A stretch of DNA of 64,000 nucleotides from Neurospora tetraspora (GCF_033439725.1 NW_026944384.1:1240001-1304000), one strand, 5' to 3'; positions 23,662 through 35,849 are shown, numbered from the stretch's first letter. Made by a program: numbers and translations. Notes: generated by a model from the letters alone, not told the origin.

Positions 23662-26329
23662 TCGTGGGGTCAACCTCAGGGCTCTGGAATGGAATCATAA
23701 AGGCCCTGGAGGACGGCATTGTGAGAAATGGATTCCTTCTCCAAAAGTCAACGGCCAGGAACAAGCTCCCGAGAGGCCGAGACTCTCTCCAACTCCACTG
23801 TCGAGCCCCGAAAAAGGTATTGCCAATCTTGCAACGGGCCACCAGCTGCCCCGAACCCCATCAGGAGATAATAGAAAACGGCAGATCTCGCCCACTTCTA
23901 GACAGACGAAAGAAGTGTCCAGACTCGTCAACCGCGTTCCTCAATTACGGCGAAATATCGACAAGGTTGTCATCGTCAGACGTTAGCGAAGTCGTTGATC
24001 GCTATCGGCATCCCCGGCCTGGCCCCCCGGACGATAATACACCCAACTGCACATCCGACGACGACGACGACGACGACGACGACACCGAGGCATAGTGCAT
24101 CAATCAAATGAAGACGACAAGATACAACCTTGCCTTTCCCCATTGCCTCCCCCTAATATCCGCGCTCACTGTCAGGTGTCAGCGTACACTCAATCACGAC
24201 AATGTAGTAGTCGCACAAACTAACGACCAGTTACGACCTGATCTAGCGAACATGACAGCATAAGCCTCTCGGGAAGTGTAGCCAATGCTAAGAATAAGTT
24301 TATATCCACCATTCCTCCGAAAAGGGGAGTTCGCCAAAGAGAACAACATATCGACCGCTTCTGGATGCCTTCTCTAATATAAGACCTGCACCAAGATCTG
24401 CACTCCAGAAAGCAAATTACACTTTTCATTCCATATATTCCATATTTCCATGCCACCTCCCGTCATGCAGCCGGCCGTTCCGCATACCTACTTCTAGACA
24501 CCAGGCTACGGACGAATACTTCAACGCAACGAAGCGCAACGTCAAAAACATGTGTGTCCCTGGCCGTGGAAAGAAATGCATGGACAGAAAGGCGTGATCC
24601 CTTCCCGTCCGCTTCCAGCTAGATATTGCACCCGTCGTACAAAGATGGTAACTAGGGGAGCAAACATCCTTTCTCGTGGACTTCCATGTTTTTCTTTCCC
24701 CGTCGTTGCCCGTGTTCTCATTTCTTTTCCATTGCACAGAGCCAACAGCTTGGAATGCGGTGGGGATGAGCAATAACAAGCAAGCAAGCACCGTTGAGGA
24801 TGCAGGACGATGCATGGAAAAAACCAGGCAAGAAGGGTGAATGTTTGCTTTTCCGGCCTTTTCCTTCTTTTTTTTTTTCCTCGCATGAAGGGCATGGCTC
24901 TCGCGTGCTTGCGTGCCACTAACTGGGCTGAGAGCAGCAAGCTTTCCCTGTGCATTTCTGCATCTCTTTGCTTTTGTAAGGAGGTGACGGAGAGGAAGAT
25001 ATTCCCTGCCGCGCATCAAAACAATTTTGAACACCGGGCCGTGAGGCCGATTTGTTCGTGGTATGGCGAGATGAGTATAGTACCCGTGTCGACGGACATG
25101 ATGGCCAGTGCTTCGCCGAATTGTCGAGGTCTTCGGCCCTGTGGATGATGATCATCCCGAAAGAGCTGGTGATTGCCAGTGACCGGAAAGGCAAGTTGGA
25201 AAAAGAAAGCGAGAACAAGGTGATGATGATAACTTTACGTTCCAGTTACTCTCATCATCGACCATCTCATCCCTTCACATTGAGCCGCAGCTTCTTTGTT
25301 ACTACTGGGGTGGCGCTCTCATCATCATTGTCGTTGCCGTTGATGTCTGTCGATGAATGAATGACCATAACAGACTAGAGATCACACACTATCACGATCT
25401 CGAGATCCACCATCAGCTCCAGTCCAGTGGTGGTGACTCGAAGTTTCGAAACTCCTTCCCTCTTCCCATCAGTTTTCCGTCGGGAGTGATGCGGATGTAA
25501 AGGCGTTCTGTCACATTTCCCATGAACTGTCATAAATGTGATGTGCTCAAATCTTGAACTGTCTCTCGGTAATCTTGGAGGCTCAGTCCCGCCGCCAGGA
25601 TCCAAGATCTTGGTATACTTGAGGCTCAATATGTAGCTTGTGATAGGCCGGTATCCGATCATCCTGAGAATATCCTAGAAGGCTAGAAGGCTAGAAGGCT
25701 AGAAGGGACCTGAGACATGTACCCTATGTTATCTAGAGCAAGATATGATAGCTTGAAAGAATTGTGGAGGGGAGTATGAAAAAGAAGCGGGATCGACTCA
25801 GAGAAGGAGAGAAACTGTCACCGATGACCGCATTCTGAACAAGTGTATGAGAGTCTTCTACAGCGTATAAAAACGGGTAGTTTACCACCTCCTTGGGGGC
25901 TAAGATGAGTCAAGCCAAATGCCGACATTACAGTACCTTGCTGAGGTGCTCGCCCAGTCAAGACTTACCACGCTGGGTCAACAGAGGCGACGTCTATCCG
26001 GGTCGGATGATGCCGAGACGATATGGCCATCAGGCGGCCAGCCATATCGGATAAGCGGCTCAGTCGAACCATGGTATACGCACTCCAAGACATGAAGCCA
26101 AGACAAGATAGAAGATGGCGCCTTCTCAGTGGTTCTGAGTGAGCTCCCTGCAGCAGGGCAGGAGCGGGGGAAGTCATGGGGTTCATGTTCGGGGGTTGGA
26201 TGATATAAGCTGAGCTGCGATCCTGCTGCGATAACTTACCTTAACCTCTACTGAGGATCGAGTTGAGTGTCGAAACAGCCACTGCAAATACATCGTCACT
26301 TGAACAGACCGACAGCTTGGACAAAAGAA
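23662..26329. other. Gene-free stretch before the deaminase gene
   Basis: About 2.7 kb with overlapping short frames on both strands and no domain I can name. It contains a (GAC/ACG)n run at 24054-24083 and four tandem GCTAGAAG-type octamers at about 25675-25708. The last 100 bases are the likely promoter and leader of the deaminase gene. Confidence 0.45.
25675..25708. repeat. Four tandem copies of an 8-bp unit (CTAGAAGG)
   Basis: The octamer CTAGAAGG repeats four times in succession in non-coding DNA, a small simple-sequence expansion with no known role. Confidence 0.85.
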
Positions 26330-27475
26330 ATGGCCGACTTACTACTCCCCGAACCATTCGCCAGCATCCCGCGGGAGCCGCTGACCTTTGGCCCTTCCCC
26401 CATCCAACCTCTCCCCCGCATCTCCCAAGCTCTCGGGGGACAAGTCAACGTCTTCGCCAAGCGCGAGGACCTGAACTCCGGCCTCGCCTTTGGAGGCAAC
26501 AAGACCAGAAAGCTAGAGTGAGCGACATCCCCTCCCTTCTTTCCCCTAAGAAGCATACTAACGAAAGTCCCCAGATACCTCCTCCCCGACGCCCTCTCCC
26601 AAGGATGCGACACCCTCGTCTCCATCGGGGGCATCCAATCCAACCACACGCGGCAAGTCGCCGCCGCCGCCTCTAAGCTCGGCCTGCACGCCGCTCTCGT
26701 CCAAGAACACTGGGTCCCCGACTGGACGGACCCCGGCTACGACAAAGTGGGCAACATCCAGCTCTCCCGGCTGATGGGGGCCGACGTCCGTCTTGAAGCG
26801 CTAGTCGGGTTCGGGATTGAGCATAAACAGACGTTGGCGAAACTCAAAGATGACCTGGAGAAGGAGGGGAGAAAGCCGTATTATATCCCGGCTGGGGCGT
26901 CGGATCATCCGCTGGGAGGACTTGGGTTCGCGAGGTGGGCGTTTGAGGTGGTGGCGCAGGAGGAGGAGTTGGGGGTTTATTTCGATACGGTGGTGGTTTG
27001 TGCGGTGACGGGGTCGACGATGGCGGGGATGGTGGCTGGGTTTAGGCTGCTTGAGAAGTTGGAGCGGGACTCGGAGAAGTTAGGAGAAGAAGCTAAAAAG
27101 AGGAGGAGGAGGGTGATTGGGATTGATGCTTCGGCCAAGGTTGAGCAGACGAGGGCGCAGGTGTTGAGGATTGCGAAGCAGACGGCTGCCAAGATCGGGT
27201 TGAGCGAGGAGGATATCACGGAGGAGGATGTCGTGCTGGATGATCGGTACCATGCGGGGGTTTATGGCGTGCCGGATGAGAGGACGATTGAGGCTATCAA
27301 GTTTGGAGCGAGGACGGAGGCGTTTATTACTGATCCGGTGTATGAGGGAAAGAGTCTGGCGGGCATGATGGATATGATCAAGAATGGGGAGATTGAAGCA
27401 GGCAGCAATGTGCTGTATGCACACCTTGGTGGGCAGCTGGCGCTGAATGCTTACTCCGCTTTGGGGTTGGAATAA
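26330..27475 (+). CDS. 1-aminocyclopropane-1-carboxylate deaminase-like PLP enzyme, 362 aa
   Basis: Two exons, 26330-26517 and 26575-27475, flank a 57-nt intron with a CTAAC branch site and join in frame to 1089 nt. The protein has the fold-type II PLP signature of the ACC deaminase / D-cysteine desulfhydrase family: GGNKTRKLE with the probable PLP lysine at K58, then [15 protein letters not shown] with S85/N86. Later it has [16 protein letters not shown] (phosphate-binding region), [10 protein letters not shown] and [16 protein letters not shown], which carry the two tyrosines conserved in true ACC deaminases. The family opens the cyclopropane ring of ACC to give 2-oxobutanoate and ammonia, or acts on D-cysteine. 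Both tyrosines favour ACC deaminase. Enzymes of this type are cytosolic. An upstream in-frame ATG-like extension to 26267 is less likely than the ATG at 26330, which directly precedes the conserved start. The next gene on the same strand is a permease about 1 kb downstream. Confidence 0.9.
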
Positions 27476-28443
27476 GATGCCAGGTTGTGTGATAAATAAA
27501 TGCAATGCTCACACGCCGAAGGACTACGGAAGTCCGTTGCGTTTATTTCTCACATCCTGTATGCATGAGTGTACACGAGTCTCTCGATATCAAACCTCTT
27601 TTCTGACATGAGTCAGGTAGGGTTGAAGAATTTGATCGCTTAAAGTTCAGTCTAAAAATGCCAAGATGCAAGTTGTCGGAGAATGCTACAGAAAGTGGAA
27701 GCAATTCACAAATCATGTTTGGCGGAAGTTGCCATTGAGCTCGGCATAAGAGGTGGGCACGTGGGGGTGGATCTGCCCGTGGTGGTGGGGTCGGCTAAAA
27801 CAATCCACTGAAGAAGCTCTCGAACGCCGCTATCGTTGAGCAAATTTTGTGTTGAGTGCCCCTCCGTACCCTCCTTCTTCATGTTGATCGCTGTGTTGAG
27901 TGTTGGAGAACAGCAATCGCGATGCAGGTGGATGTCATCTTGACGTTGGGGGAAGTTGCGCGCGGGTTCCGAAGCTGAACTTGGTCCGCGGACATTTTGC
28001 ATCTTTTGATTTTTGAACGGGCATTGTCATTCTGTGGGAATTCTGCGATTCATTCTGTTGTTTACTTCGGCTTAAACCTCTTGAGGCTCTAGGCTACCGA
28101 GGGGTTTCCGTTTGGTCATAGTATTTCCGACCTGCATCAGCGTATGCAGCGTATCTCCTCCGGGGCTCCATCAAGGCCATCCGCGGACCGCCTCAACGTC
28201 GCCTCAAGTTTCGACTTTTACACAACTCTGGTGGCCGGGCTGAAGAGTCATCATAGGAATATAAAGCGCCTCCATCCTCTCCCTCACTGTTATTCATCTC
28301 TTCACCAACCATCATCCACCTCGGCCAGCCCGACCACCACTCCCCATATATCCCTCTCCTCTGGCCCCATACGTCACCGCCAACACCATATTCTGGTCAG
28401 AACAGACGATTAGCACGCTCCTCCATTGCTTTCTCGTCTCAGT
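27476..28443. other. Intergenic region between deaminase and permease genes
   Basis: About 970 bp with no gene. It should contain the deaminase 3' end and the promoter of the transporter. I see no strong element in it. Confidence 0.6.
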
Positions 28444-30202
28444 ATGGCTCAGAAGCCTTCTGACACTCCCCTAGGGGAGAATGTCACACACGTTGTCCCA
28501 TACCCCATGGCAAAGCTCCCATCAGACGGTGAGGGTGAGCTAGAGAACGGCCAAGTTCCTATCCAGCCTGACCAGATCCAATATGACATTGACAGGGTCG
28601 AGAGAATATATCGGTATGCTCATGCCCCATCGGCAACCACTCTATTCACCACTGACATAACCACAGCAAACTCGACCTCCGAATCATCCCCGCCTTCTGG
28701 ATCCTCTACTTCCTCTGCTCCGCCATCCGCTCCAACATCGGCATCGCCCAAACCATGAACCGCGACGTCCACCACGACTTGATGTCAGTCTTGGGCATGA
28801 CCGCCAAAGACACCTCCACGGCCCTCGCCCTCTTCTACGTCTCCTACGTCATCTTCGACCTGCCCTCCAACCTGGTCATGAGCCGACTTTCTCCCCGCGC
28901 CTGGATGGCTAGAATCGTCTTCGCCGTGGGCCTCATCGGTACTTGCTTCACGGCAGTCAAAGCCCCCTGGAGCGTCAAGTTCCTCCGCTTCCTGCTCGGC
29001 TTCGTGACAGCCGGCATGTGGCCCGGCATGTCCTTCTACCTGACGCTCTTCTACCCGCCCAGCCGCACCGGCAAGAGAATCGGCTATTATTTCACCGCAT
29101 CGCAGCTGTCAGCGGCTGTGGTCGGCCTGGTGTCGGCCGGGTTCCAGAAGATGGATGGGCTACATGGATTCACGGGCTTTCAGTGGATGTTCCTCGTCTA
29201 CGGAGTGCTGGGCATCGCGCTGGGCATCGCTCTGCTCTTTTGGTTGCCGGATCGGCCGCTGGCTCCGGGCGAGCAGAGAGTTAGACACAAGTGGTTGAGG
29301 TGGTTGCCGACGAGCCCGGAGGCCTTGACGGGCGAGGACGCCTTGATTCATTACCAGGATCTCAAGAGGGTGTATCACTCCAGGCCTTGGAACATGAAGG
29401 ATCTGTGGTATGTCTTGATTGACTGGCGTCTGTGGCCCTTGGTGCTCATGTACTTTGGGGTTGTGGGTGTTGGTATCGGGACGCAGTTGTATGGGAGCGT
29501 CATCATTGCTTCCATCAACCCGAACTTTAGCGATATTACGGTTAGCTTGTTGTTTGCGCCTATTTGGTTGGTAAGTAGTCACTGGTTCAAACTCGCTTGT
29601 TCTTGTTTACGGAATACTAACGTCAATAGTGCGACCTCGTCGCTATCCTCCTCTCCACCGGCCTCGCCGATCGCTTCCACAAATACCGCGCCGTCTTCTT
29701 CAGCACCGGTGCTCTCATCCAAATCGCTGGCCTCCTCACTACTACCTTTGCCCTCGGAAATGACTGGGCCCGCTACGGTGGCTTGCTCATGATCGGCTTC
29801 GGTCTCGGTCCCACTGTGCCTGTCTGCATGGCCTGGACGAACGAGATCTTCCAGAAGCGCCACCGTGAGGTCGGCGTTGCTGCTGCCTCCGCTCTCGTCT
29901 CCGGACTCGGTAACCTGGGCAGTATCACTACTACCTATGCCCTCTACACCGGCTGGCCTGAGGATGCGGCCAAGGGACCTCATCAGTACCGCAAGAGCAA
30001 CTACACCATGATTGGCATTCTGGCCATGAGCATTGCTAGCAGTATTGTCCTGACGGTTCTCCTCAGTATCTTTGGCATGGAGCCGAGCCAAAGGGTTGTG
30101 GCGAGCAGTGGCAGCTCTGCGGAAGAAATCCAGGACGGTGCTGCGTTGCGCGAGAGGCAGATGCGTGGGTTTTCGGGGATGTTGGGGAGGAAGAAGAACT
30201 AA
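28444..30202 (+). CDS. MFS transporter of the Dal5-like anion:cation symporter family, 548 aa
   Basis: Three exons, 28444-28613, 28667-29570 and 29630-30202, join in frame to 1647 nt, with short introns (53 and 59 nt) ending in ACAG and ATAG. After a polar N-terminus of about 60 residues, the protein has about 12 hydrophobic segments. The conserved features of this family are present: KLDLRIIPAFWILYFLC in the first helix, SNIGIAQ, then LFYVSYVIFDLPSNLVMSRL, RFLLGFVTAGMWPGMSFYLT and YFTASQLSAA. The family moves carboxylates such as allantoate, nicotinate or pantothenate with protons across the plasma membrane; the substrate cannot be read from sequence. The C-terminus is short and basic (MLGRKKN). 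It lies downstream of the deaminase gene in the same direction, so uptake of a nitrogenous acid is conceivable but unproven. Confidence 0.9.
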
Positions 30203-31300
30203 TCTGTTTCCCTGAAAGAGACAAAACGGGAGTTGAGCTTGCGGTCTCGTCAAACCATCACCGTCGAACTCTCCACGGAAGCACAAAGGGTGAAGCTTTG
30301 TTGCTGCCACACACAACCACCAGGAGAGGGCTACATCTGATGTGGTTCATCTCCGTCGCACCGGTTTACTTTGCGAAATTCACTCTACGACAACTGTCGA
30401 ACGGCCCGTCTCCGTTCACGACACGACTACGTATACGACAAACTTCTTGCCTCACTAATCAACGATGATGGGACCGGGATAAAGTGACAATGCTTCTACG
30501 CTATCACTTCTCCCCAGCCCATCGTCACCTCAACACGAGGCAAGATTTAAACCGAGCAAAACAACGAGGAAAGAAAAGAAGACGAACACGAAACGAGAAG
30601 GACGAACGAGAAAAAACGGTGGTTTGCTTTTCAGTTTTTGGCTTATTGTTTATGATACCCCATCCGTGTTTGAATACGCTGTCGCCTTTGCCGAGTTTAC
30701 TGGATACCCTTATTTTCTATCTCATCAATATCTCGACAGCGACAGTGCGCTAACGCCATCGCTGGGACGGCGTGTTGGGACCGAGTACCTTGATCCCGAA
30801 AGGGAGGCGGCGACAATGCTGTTACGCTATCGCCAATGCCGGGTCTCGTGGGCGTTTTTGCTTTTTTATATACATCATGTACCTCCCTATTTTGAAAGGA
30901 GATGAGGGAAAGGAGGAAAGAAGAACAGCAGTCGGGCTACCGGTATATGTATGGGACAGGTAGTCGGTCATTCGTTAGATGCTAGATCCTGATCAATACA
31001 TCATAATCTCGCTGGAACTTCGTTACTAAGTGGGTAGCATAAGTCGCCCACCCTTCTCATTGACCATGATAAGGTGATCGAATCTGCCTTGACAGTTGGC
31101 ACTAGATAGTCTCATGTTGCGCTCCTGATTCTACTTGTTCTTATATCGTTTTGGTGGACCAGAAATCGAGGCTCACCAAGACCACTTTCGTTCGATAACT
31201 GAGAGAAAGTTGACCCGAGCCGTAATACCCATCGAGGTTGTCCCATAGCTTTATTTCTGCAATTTGCTACCCTGCCCTATACTATCGAACCTTTGCTTGC
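30203..31300. other. Convergent intergenic region
   Basis: About 1.1 kb between the 3' end of the permease gene and the 3' end of the hydrolase-like gene. No gene or clear repeat is visible. Confidence 0.6.
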
Positions 31301-32155
31301 TCACGGCCACCCACTCTTCAACCTTTCAGCAAAGAACTCCATCATAGGCAGCACCTCCTCCCTACTCCTCGGCATTCCATCATCCGGCCTCTTCCACTCC
31401 ACCACCTTCACGTTCTCAAACTCCCTCTTAATCAAATCCACCTCATCCTCACCCACATACTCACTCTCGCTTCCGTGTAACACCAACACGGGCGTCTTCG
31501 CCTTCTCCCTCGCACTGATACTAGGAATCATCGAAGGCGGCAACGCCCCTCCAATCGACACGATCCCCTTGAACGCCTTCTCTTTCTTCGTCGTCTCAAC
31601 CACTCCCTCCTTCACCTCCTCCCCCTCCTTCACCTCCCTAACCTTGGGTTCTTCATCTCCACCAACCACCTCCCAAATCCTCACTTTACTCCCCAACCCC
31701 AACGCCACCCCGCCACCCTGTCCAAACCCAAACAACAGCACATCGCCCAACTCCCACCCACATTTCCCCATCAACACCTCCCCAATTAGTTTGTTCATCA
31801 CCACCTCCCAGACCTTTTCGTAGCCCGAATCCATATCTATTTCGCCAGTCCGTCCGTCGAGCTTTAGGTCGTCGCCCCAGTGGAAGTTATTCGTCGGGCC
31901 GCTGTCCAAAGGCAAGCCCAAAAGGGAGGGCGGGAGGGGGGCGATGCCACGGACGGAGATTGCCAAGACGCCGGGCAGAGAGAGGTTGCGCGCGAAGGAG
32001 AGGAAGGGCGCGTCCGAGTCGCCGAGGCCGTGGAAGAGGAGGAGGATGGAGGTGGTGGATTCGGGTGGGGTGGGGTAATGGAGGGAGACGTGGAGGCCGG
32101 AGGAGGACTTGAGGGCTTCGAAGTCTTCGGGTTGGGGGATGCGTGTTTGAGGCAT
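31301..32155 (-). CDS. Alpha/beta-hydrolase (phospholipase/carboxylesterase, Abhydrolase_2 type) relative lacking the nucleophile, 284 aa
   Basis: Single exon from the ATG at 32155 (MPQTRIPQPEDF) to the stop at 31301. The fold markers of the acyl-protein thioesterase/carboxylesterase family are present: SILLLFHGLGDSDAPF (oxyanion region), then DVLLFGFGQGGGVAL, where the family has GFSQGG, and a C-terminal PVLVLHGSESEYV. The nucleophile position is glycine (G145, codon GGA). The segments where the acidic and histidine residues of the triad normally sit read HGSESEYV and RPDDGMPRS, without the usual Asp or His. It therefore looks like a non-catalytic family member, or one with altered chemistry. 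Similar GFGQGG variants may be common in fungal relatives. The frame stays open upstream to 32473, but that extension is Thr/Ser/Pro-rich and its first ATG is far away, so I take the ATG at the conserved start. Confidence 0.82.
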   Translation of the reverse strand: MPQTRIPQPEDFEALKSSSGLHVSLHYPTPPESTTSILLLFHGLGDSDAPFLSFARNLSLPGVLAISVRGIAPLPPSLLGLPLDSGPTNNFHWGDDLKLDGRTGEIDMDSGYEKVWEVVMNKLIGEVLMGKCGWELGDVLLFGFGQGGGVALGLGSKVRIWEVVGGDEEPKVREVKEGEEVKEGVVETTKKEKAFKGIVSIGGALPPSMIPSISAREKAKTPVLVLHGSESEYVGEDEVDLIKREFENVKVVEWKRPDDGMPRSREEVLPMMEFFAERLKSGWP

Positions 32156-32792
32156 GATGGTTTGGTTTCTTGTTGTTGTGGTTTCTTTGGGTGCTTGGTT
32201 GGGATGGTTTTCTTGAGTGGGTAGGTGGTAGGTGGTCGATCTTTTTTGAGGGGTGGTTTGGCCAGTGTAGCTTTGCGAAAAGCGTTGGAATGTTCGAGGT
32301 GACGGTGATGTCCTGACTGAGACGAGCTTGAACGTTTGACTGGGTGGGTGTCGATCGCTGAATGAGCGATGAGTTGTGAGTTGTGAGTTGTGGAAGGAAA
32401 GGAGAACGGACCAGCTGGGGATTTCATGAGATGACGATATCGTTCGTTGCCCGGAGCGGGTCCGTCCGTCCATCGGGCTCCGGAGCCCCGCTTTTAACCG
32501 AGTGGGTCCCCTGATCGCCGGATATTTCTACGAGTGTACAGAGGTAAACTTTGGTATCGTCAACTTTCTGATTGGAACGGTTCATTAATCAAGATAAGAA
32601 AGGAATATTGATGGATGAAGTCTTCTAGGATAGAACGTGACGAGCGCAAAGAGATCTGTTAGAGGTCAACATGTCCTTGCTATTGCCAGCTTCACACCTA
32701 GGCCATACATAATTCTTATGGCTTTTTCAAAGAGACCATGCCTAAAATGCACTTATTTCTTTTCTTCTTCTGTTGGTATCTCGTTTAGTCGA
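32156..32792. other. Intergenic region between two minus-strand genes
   Basis: About 640 bp. It should contain the promoter of the hydrolase-like gene. An open frame continues upstream of that gene to 32473, but I judge it a leader. No other feature is visible. Confidence 0.6.
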
Positions 32793-34372
32793 TCACTTCT
32801 TCTCCTCCTCCACCACCTTCTCCGCAAACCCCTTCTCCTCCAAATCCTTCGCATCAGCATTCTCATCCGGGACCAACGGCGTCTCAGCCACCGAATCCAC
32901 ACCCGATCCCAAACCCGAAGCACCACTCTGCTCGTCGTCTATCCTAAGATCCGCAACCTTCTCCTCAATGTTCTTAGCACCCTCCTCACCCTCAAACTTG
33001 CTCCAACCAGGCTTATTCTTCTTCTGCTCGCCCGGCCCCTCGCTCTTGAAGTGATATCCCCTCGCCCTCGGCCTCTCTCCCAAACCCTGAGGGATCTCAG
33101 GTTCGTACCTCAATGCGAACTGCCGCGCTTTGTCTTCAAAGGTACCATCCGCAAGCGCCTCGCGGATGGAAGCGAAGAAGGAAGCCAGCACAGCGTGGTT
33201 GTGAATTTGCAACAAAGTCCAACCCAGCATTTCTCTGGCGCCAAGCAAGTGCTGGACGAAAGCCCGGTGGTGCGTGGTGCAGGCGTAGCAGGTGCAGGAT
33301 TCAGTCAGAGGCTCAAGGGAGATGGAGTGCTCGGGGGAGGACATGTCGATTCCCAAGGGGAGGAGCCCCGATGATTCGGATGCAGGAGGGGGGAAGGTGA
33401 ATGACAAAGCGATGCCGGCGTCGGAGGCGGTGGAGAGGAAGGGGAGGAGGAAGATGTCCATTCCCAAGGAAAGCTGGCGGAGGACTTGGTGAGGCGTGGA
33501 TGGCGTGGTGAGAGCCAAGCGGGGGAGGGAGTCGAGGTTTTGGTAAGAGGTCGAGACGTCGGGGATCAAGTCGGCGTCGTAGACGGCTAGGCCCGAGAGG
33601 ACGCGGGGGTTGGATGCGTGCTCTTCCGACAAACGCTCGATGTATTCCCATTGGATGGAGTAGCTGATGGGGAGCACGGGGGCAAAAGTTGCGATTTTGG
33701 AGGGCTCCTTGTTGGACTTTGGACCGTACATCTCGGTGAACCACTCCTTGATCCAGTCGTCGGCGCGCTCGGCCATGCGGAGGGCGCGCTTGGAGGTGGG
33801 CGTGCTGGTCTTGTGGGTGAGGTCGGCGAGGGGAATGGCGATGTCTGGGTTGAGAGTCTGGATGGCGTTGATGTACTGCTTTGTGGTGACGGCTTGGAAG
33901 CCGGTGGAGGTGAAGACGGAGACGGTCTGGTTGGTGTTGCCCATGGGGGAGGAGACGGCGGGAAGCCTCCTGGAGCCGAGAACGGTGATGATGGAGGAGG
34001 GCATGGCCGTGAAGCTGTTTAGGGGCTTGTTGATGGGCGAGGGAGTCTCATAGATGGGGGGTGGGCGGGTCATGTTTTGCTGAGGGCGCTCAATGACTGT
34101 GAAATTGTTAGACTATGATCCAAGAAGTGAGGGCACAATGACTTACAGTCCTCCAAGGCCATGTAAGTGCCATTGGTATGTAAGTGCTTCTCGACATTGT
34201 CTGGGGTTACGTGAGGGATGACACCTCTCGAGGTAAGGCCGAAGAAGTTGGGGGTGTCGACAGTACGACGACCTGGGAAGGCCAAACGACCGAGTCTGGC
34301 ACCGCCATCCTTAACGGCGGTCTTGAGCAGTTCAAAGGTCATTGTTGTTGGTTCATGCCCATCACTCGACAT
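32793..34372 (-). CDS. Queuine tRNA-ribosyltransferase accessory subunit 2-like (QTRT2), 509 aa
   Basis: Two exons, 34372-34147 and 34096-32793, with a 50-nt intron (GTAAGT...ACAG) join in frame to 1530 nt. The N-terminus carries the TGT-barrel start (ARLGRLAFPGRRTVDTPNFFGLTSRGVIPHVTPDNV...YMALEDFIER). Later comes the barrel segment RLALTTPSTPHQVLRQLSLGMDIF, then the zinc site: C343, C345, C348 in SCTCYACTTHH, and H374 in LLQIHNH (C-X-C-X2-C-X25-H), which matches the TGT family spacing. The family swaps guanine for queuine at position 34 of certain tRNAs. The catalytic subunit QTRT1 has an aspartate nucleophile. The lack of a clear DXXQ-type catalytic context and the QTRT2-like N-terminus favour the non-catalytic accessory subunit. 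The C-terminal 90 residues are charged and low-complexity. The ATG at 34372 (MSSDGHEPTT) is the first ATG near the conserved start. Confidence 0.88.
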
Positions 34373-35145
34373 CTTTTCAAAAGGGACCCCTCTTGGTGGA
34401 GAGGGGAGATGGGGTCTTGATACGAGTGAGTGAGGTGTTGGGATGCCGGGACCTAGAATTTTCAGGTTATGGAGCGGCAACGCAATGACCTCTCTTGATA
34501 TTCCCTGGCTGATGGTGATGAGGATTCTCCAAGACACTTTTCAGATTTTTGTCTGATATCACCAGGTTAGTGGAAGCTTTTCTACAGTATCAAAACTTCG
34601 TGATACGCAGTTGGTTCGCGCAGTGTACACTAGCAGTGTAACTTTTCAATAACGGTATTTGCGTATTTTTGCGCGTTGGTTCACCGTTCTGCTCCGCCAA
34701 GCTGTTAAGGCCGCCTGTAGTGAGGGGTGCACAGGGGTTGTTCCCTGTAGTTCAGGTGCTAGAACGGCCTGGCCTTGGCAAAGCTGAAGGGAAGGTGGGG
34801 TTCTGGATCTGTCGGGTCCCTCTTTCCAGTGTCAGTGCCCCTGGGTGCCTGGCGCTCCCGCCTGCCCGTGTGTCGCGCCTGTCAATGTCAAAGTGTCAAT
34901 GCAGTGGTGATAGACTTTGATACAACGGCCGTCGACATTTCCCAGATATCACCATTGATAAGAACAACAAAACAGTTTGAGGTTTTCCAGATCGAACGCC
35001 GAGAACACTGAGTCTCCGCCATGACGAAAAGGCTGAGCTGCAGGGACCGATTGGCAATGATCGTCAGCATATCCTCGAGTGGTCAGATGACACGACCCCA
35101 TACCCAAAGCTTCCTGAGCCCATAGTCCGTATATTCACATACAAA
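34373..35145. other. GC-normal flank of the AT-rich island
   Basis: About 770 bp upstream of the QTRT2-like gene, holding its probable promoter. Base composition and CpA/TpG content look normal until about 35145, where the AT-rich sequence starts abruptly. Confidence 0.6.
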
Positions 35146-35849
35146 ATTAGTCCAACCCACAAAAGAAAAAGATTAATACAATTATTATAATACGTATTCA
35201 TATAGAGTTAATTCAATATATTAAATTAATAATAGTAGTTCGAATAAAGTCCGATAATATATTTATAATATATTTAGAATATATTTTAAGCTGTAAACGA
35301 GGAAATTAGGTTTTATAAGTTTATTTGGGTCGTATATATAAAAGTCCCCCGTAGAAAAAGAATTTTATTCGCTCGCCCAAAGTTCCCCCGTAGAGAAATA
35401 TAAAGTCCGATAATATATTTATAATATATATAAAATATATTTTAAATTGTAGACGAAGAAGGAGTAAATTCTGTAAATTTATTCAGATAGCGGCGGAATT
35501 CGTACTAAATAGCGTAGTTCTAGCCTTTACCGCCCTATTTAAGACGGTAGGAAGGAAGACCTATAATAAATTAATAATTAATAAAGGATTTATTAAAAAT
35601 ATATTTAAAGTGAAACTTATAAGTATATTTAAATTCTTTACATACCGTATAAATAAATTTAGCGGAAAAAGCAATATCATCGCGCTTTCTATATATCTTC
35701 TTTATTAATTAGATATTAACCTAAATATTAATTAAATTAGCCAAGTATAGCTAAAGGATATATTAGAGATAAATCAATAATTTATTAAAAATAGATCTAA
35801 AATACTTATATTACTATTCTTCTAAAAGGGGACTTCTATAAGACTATTT

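Noticed and set aside
24426-25034. 202-codon minus-strand open frame
   Set aside because: No domain or splice pattern, and the poly-Lys run is a T-run in non-coding DNA.
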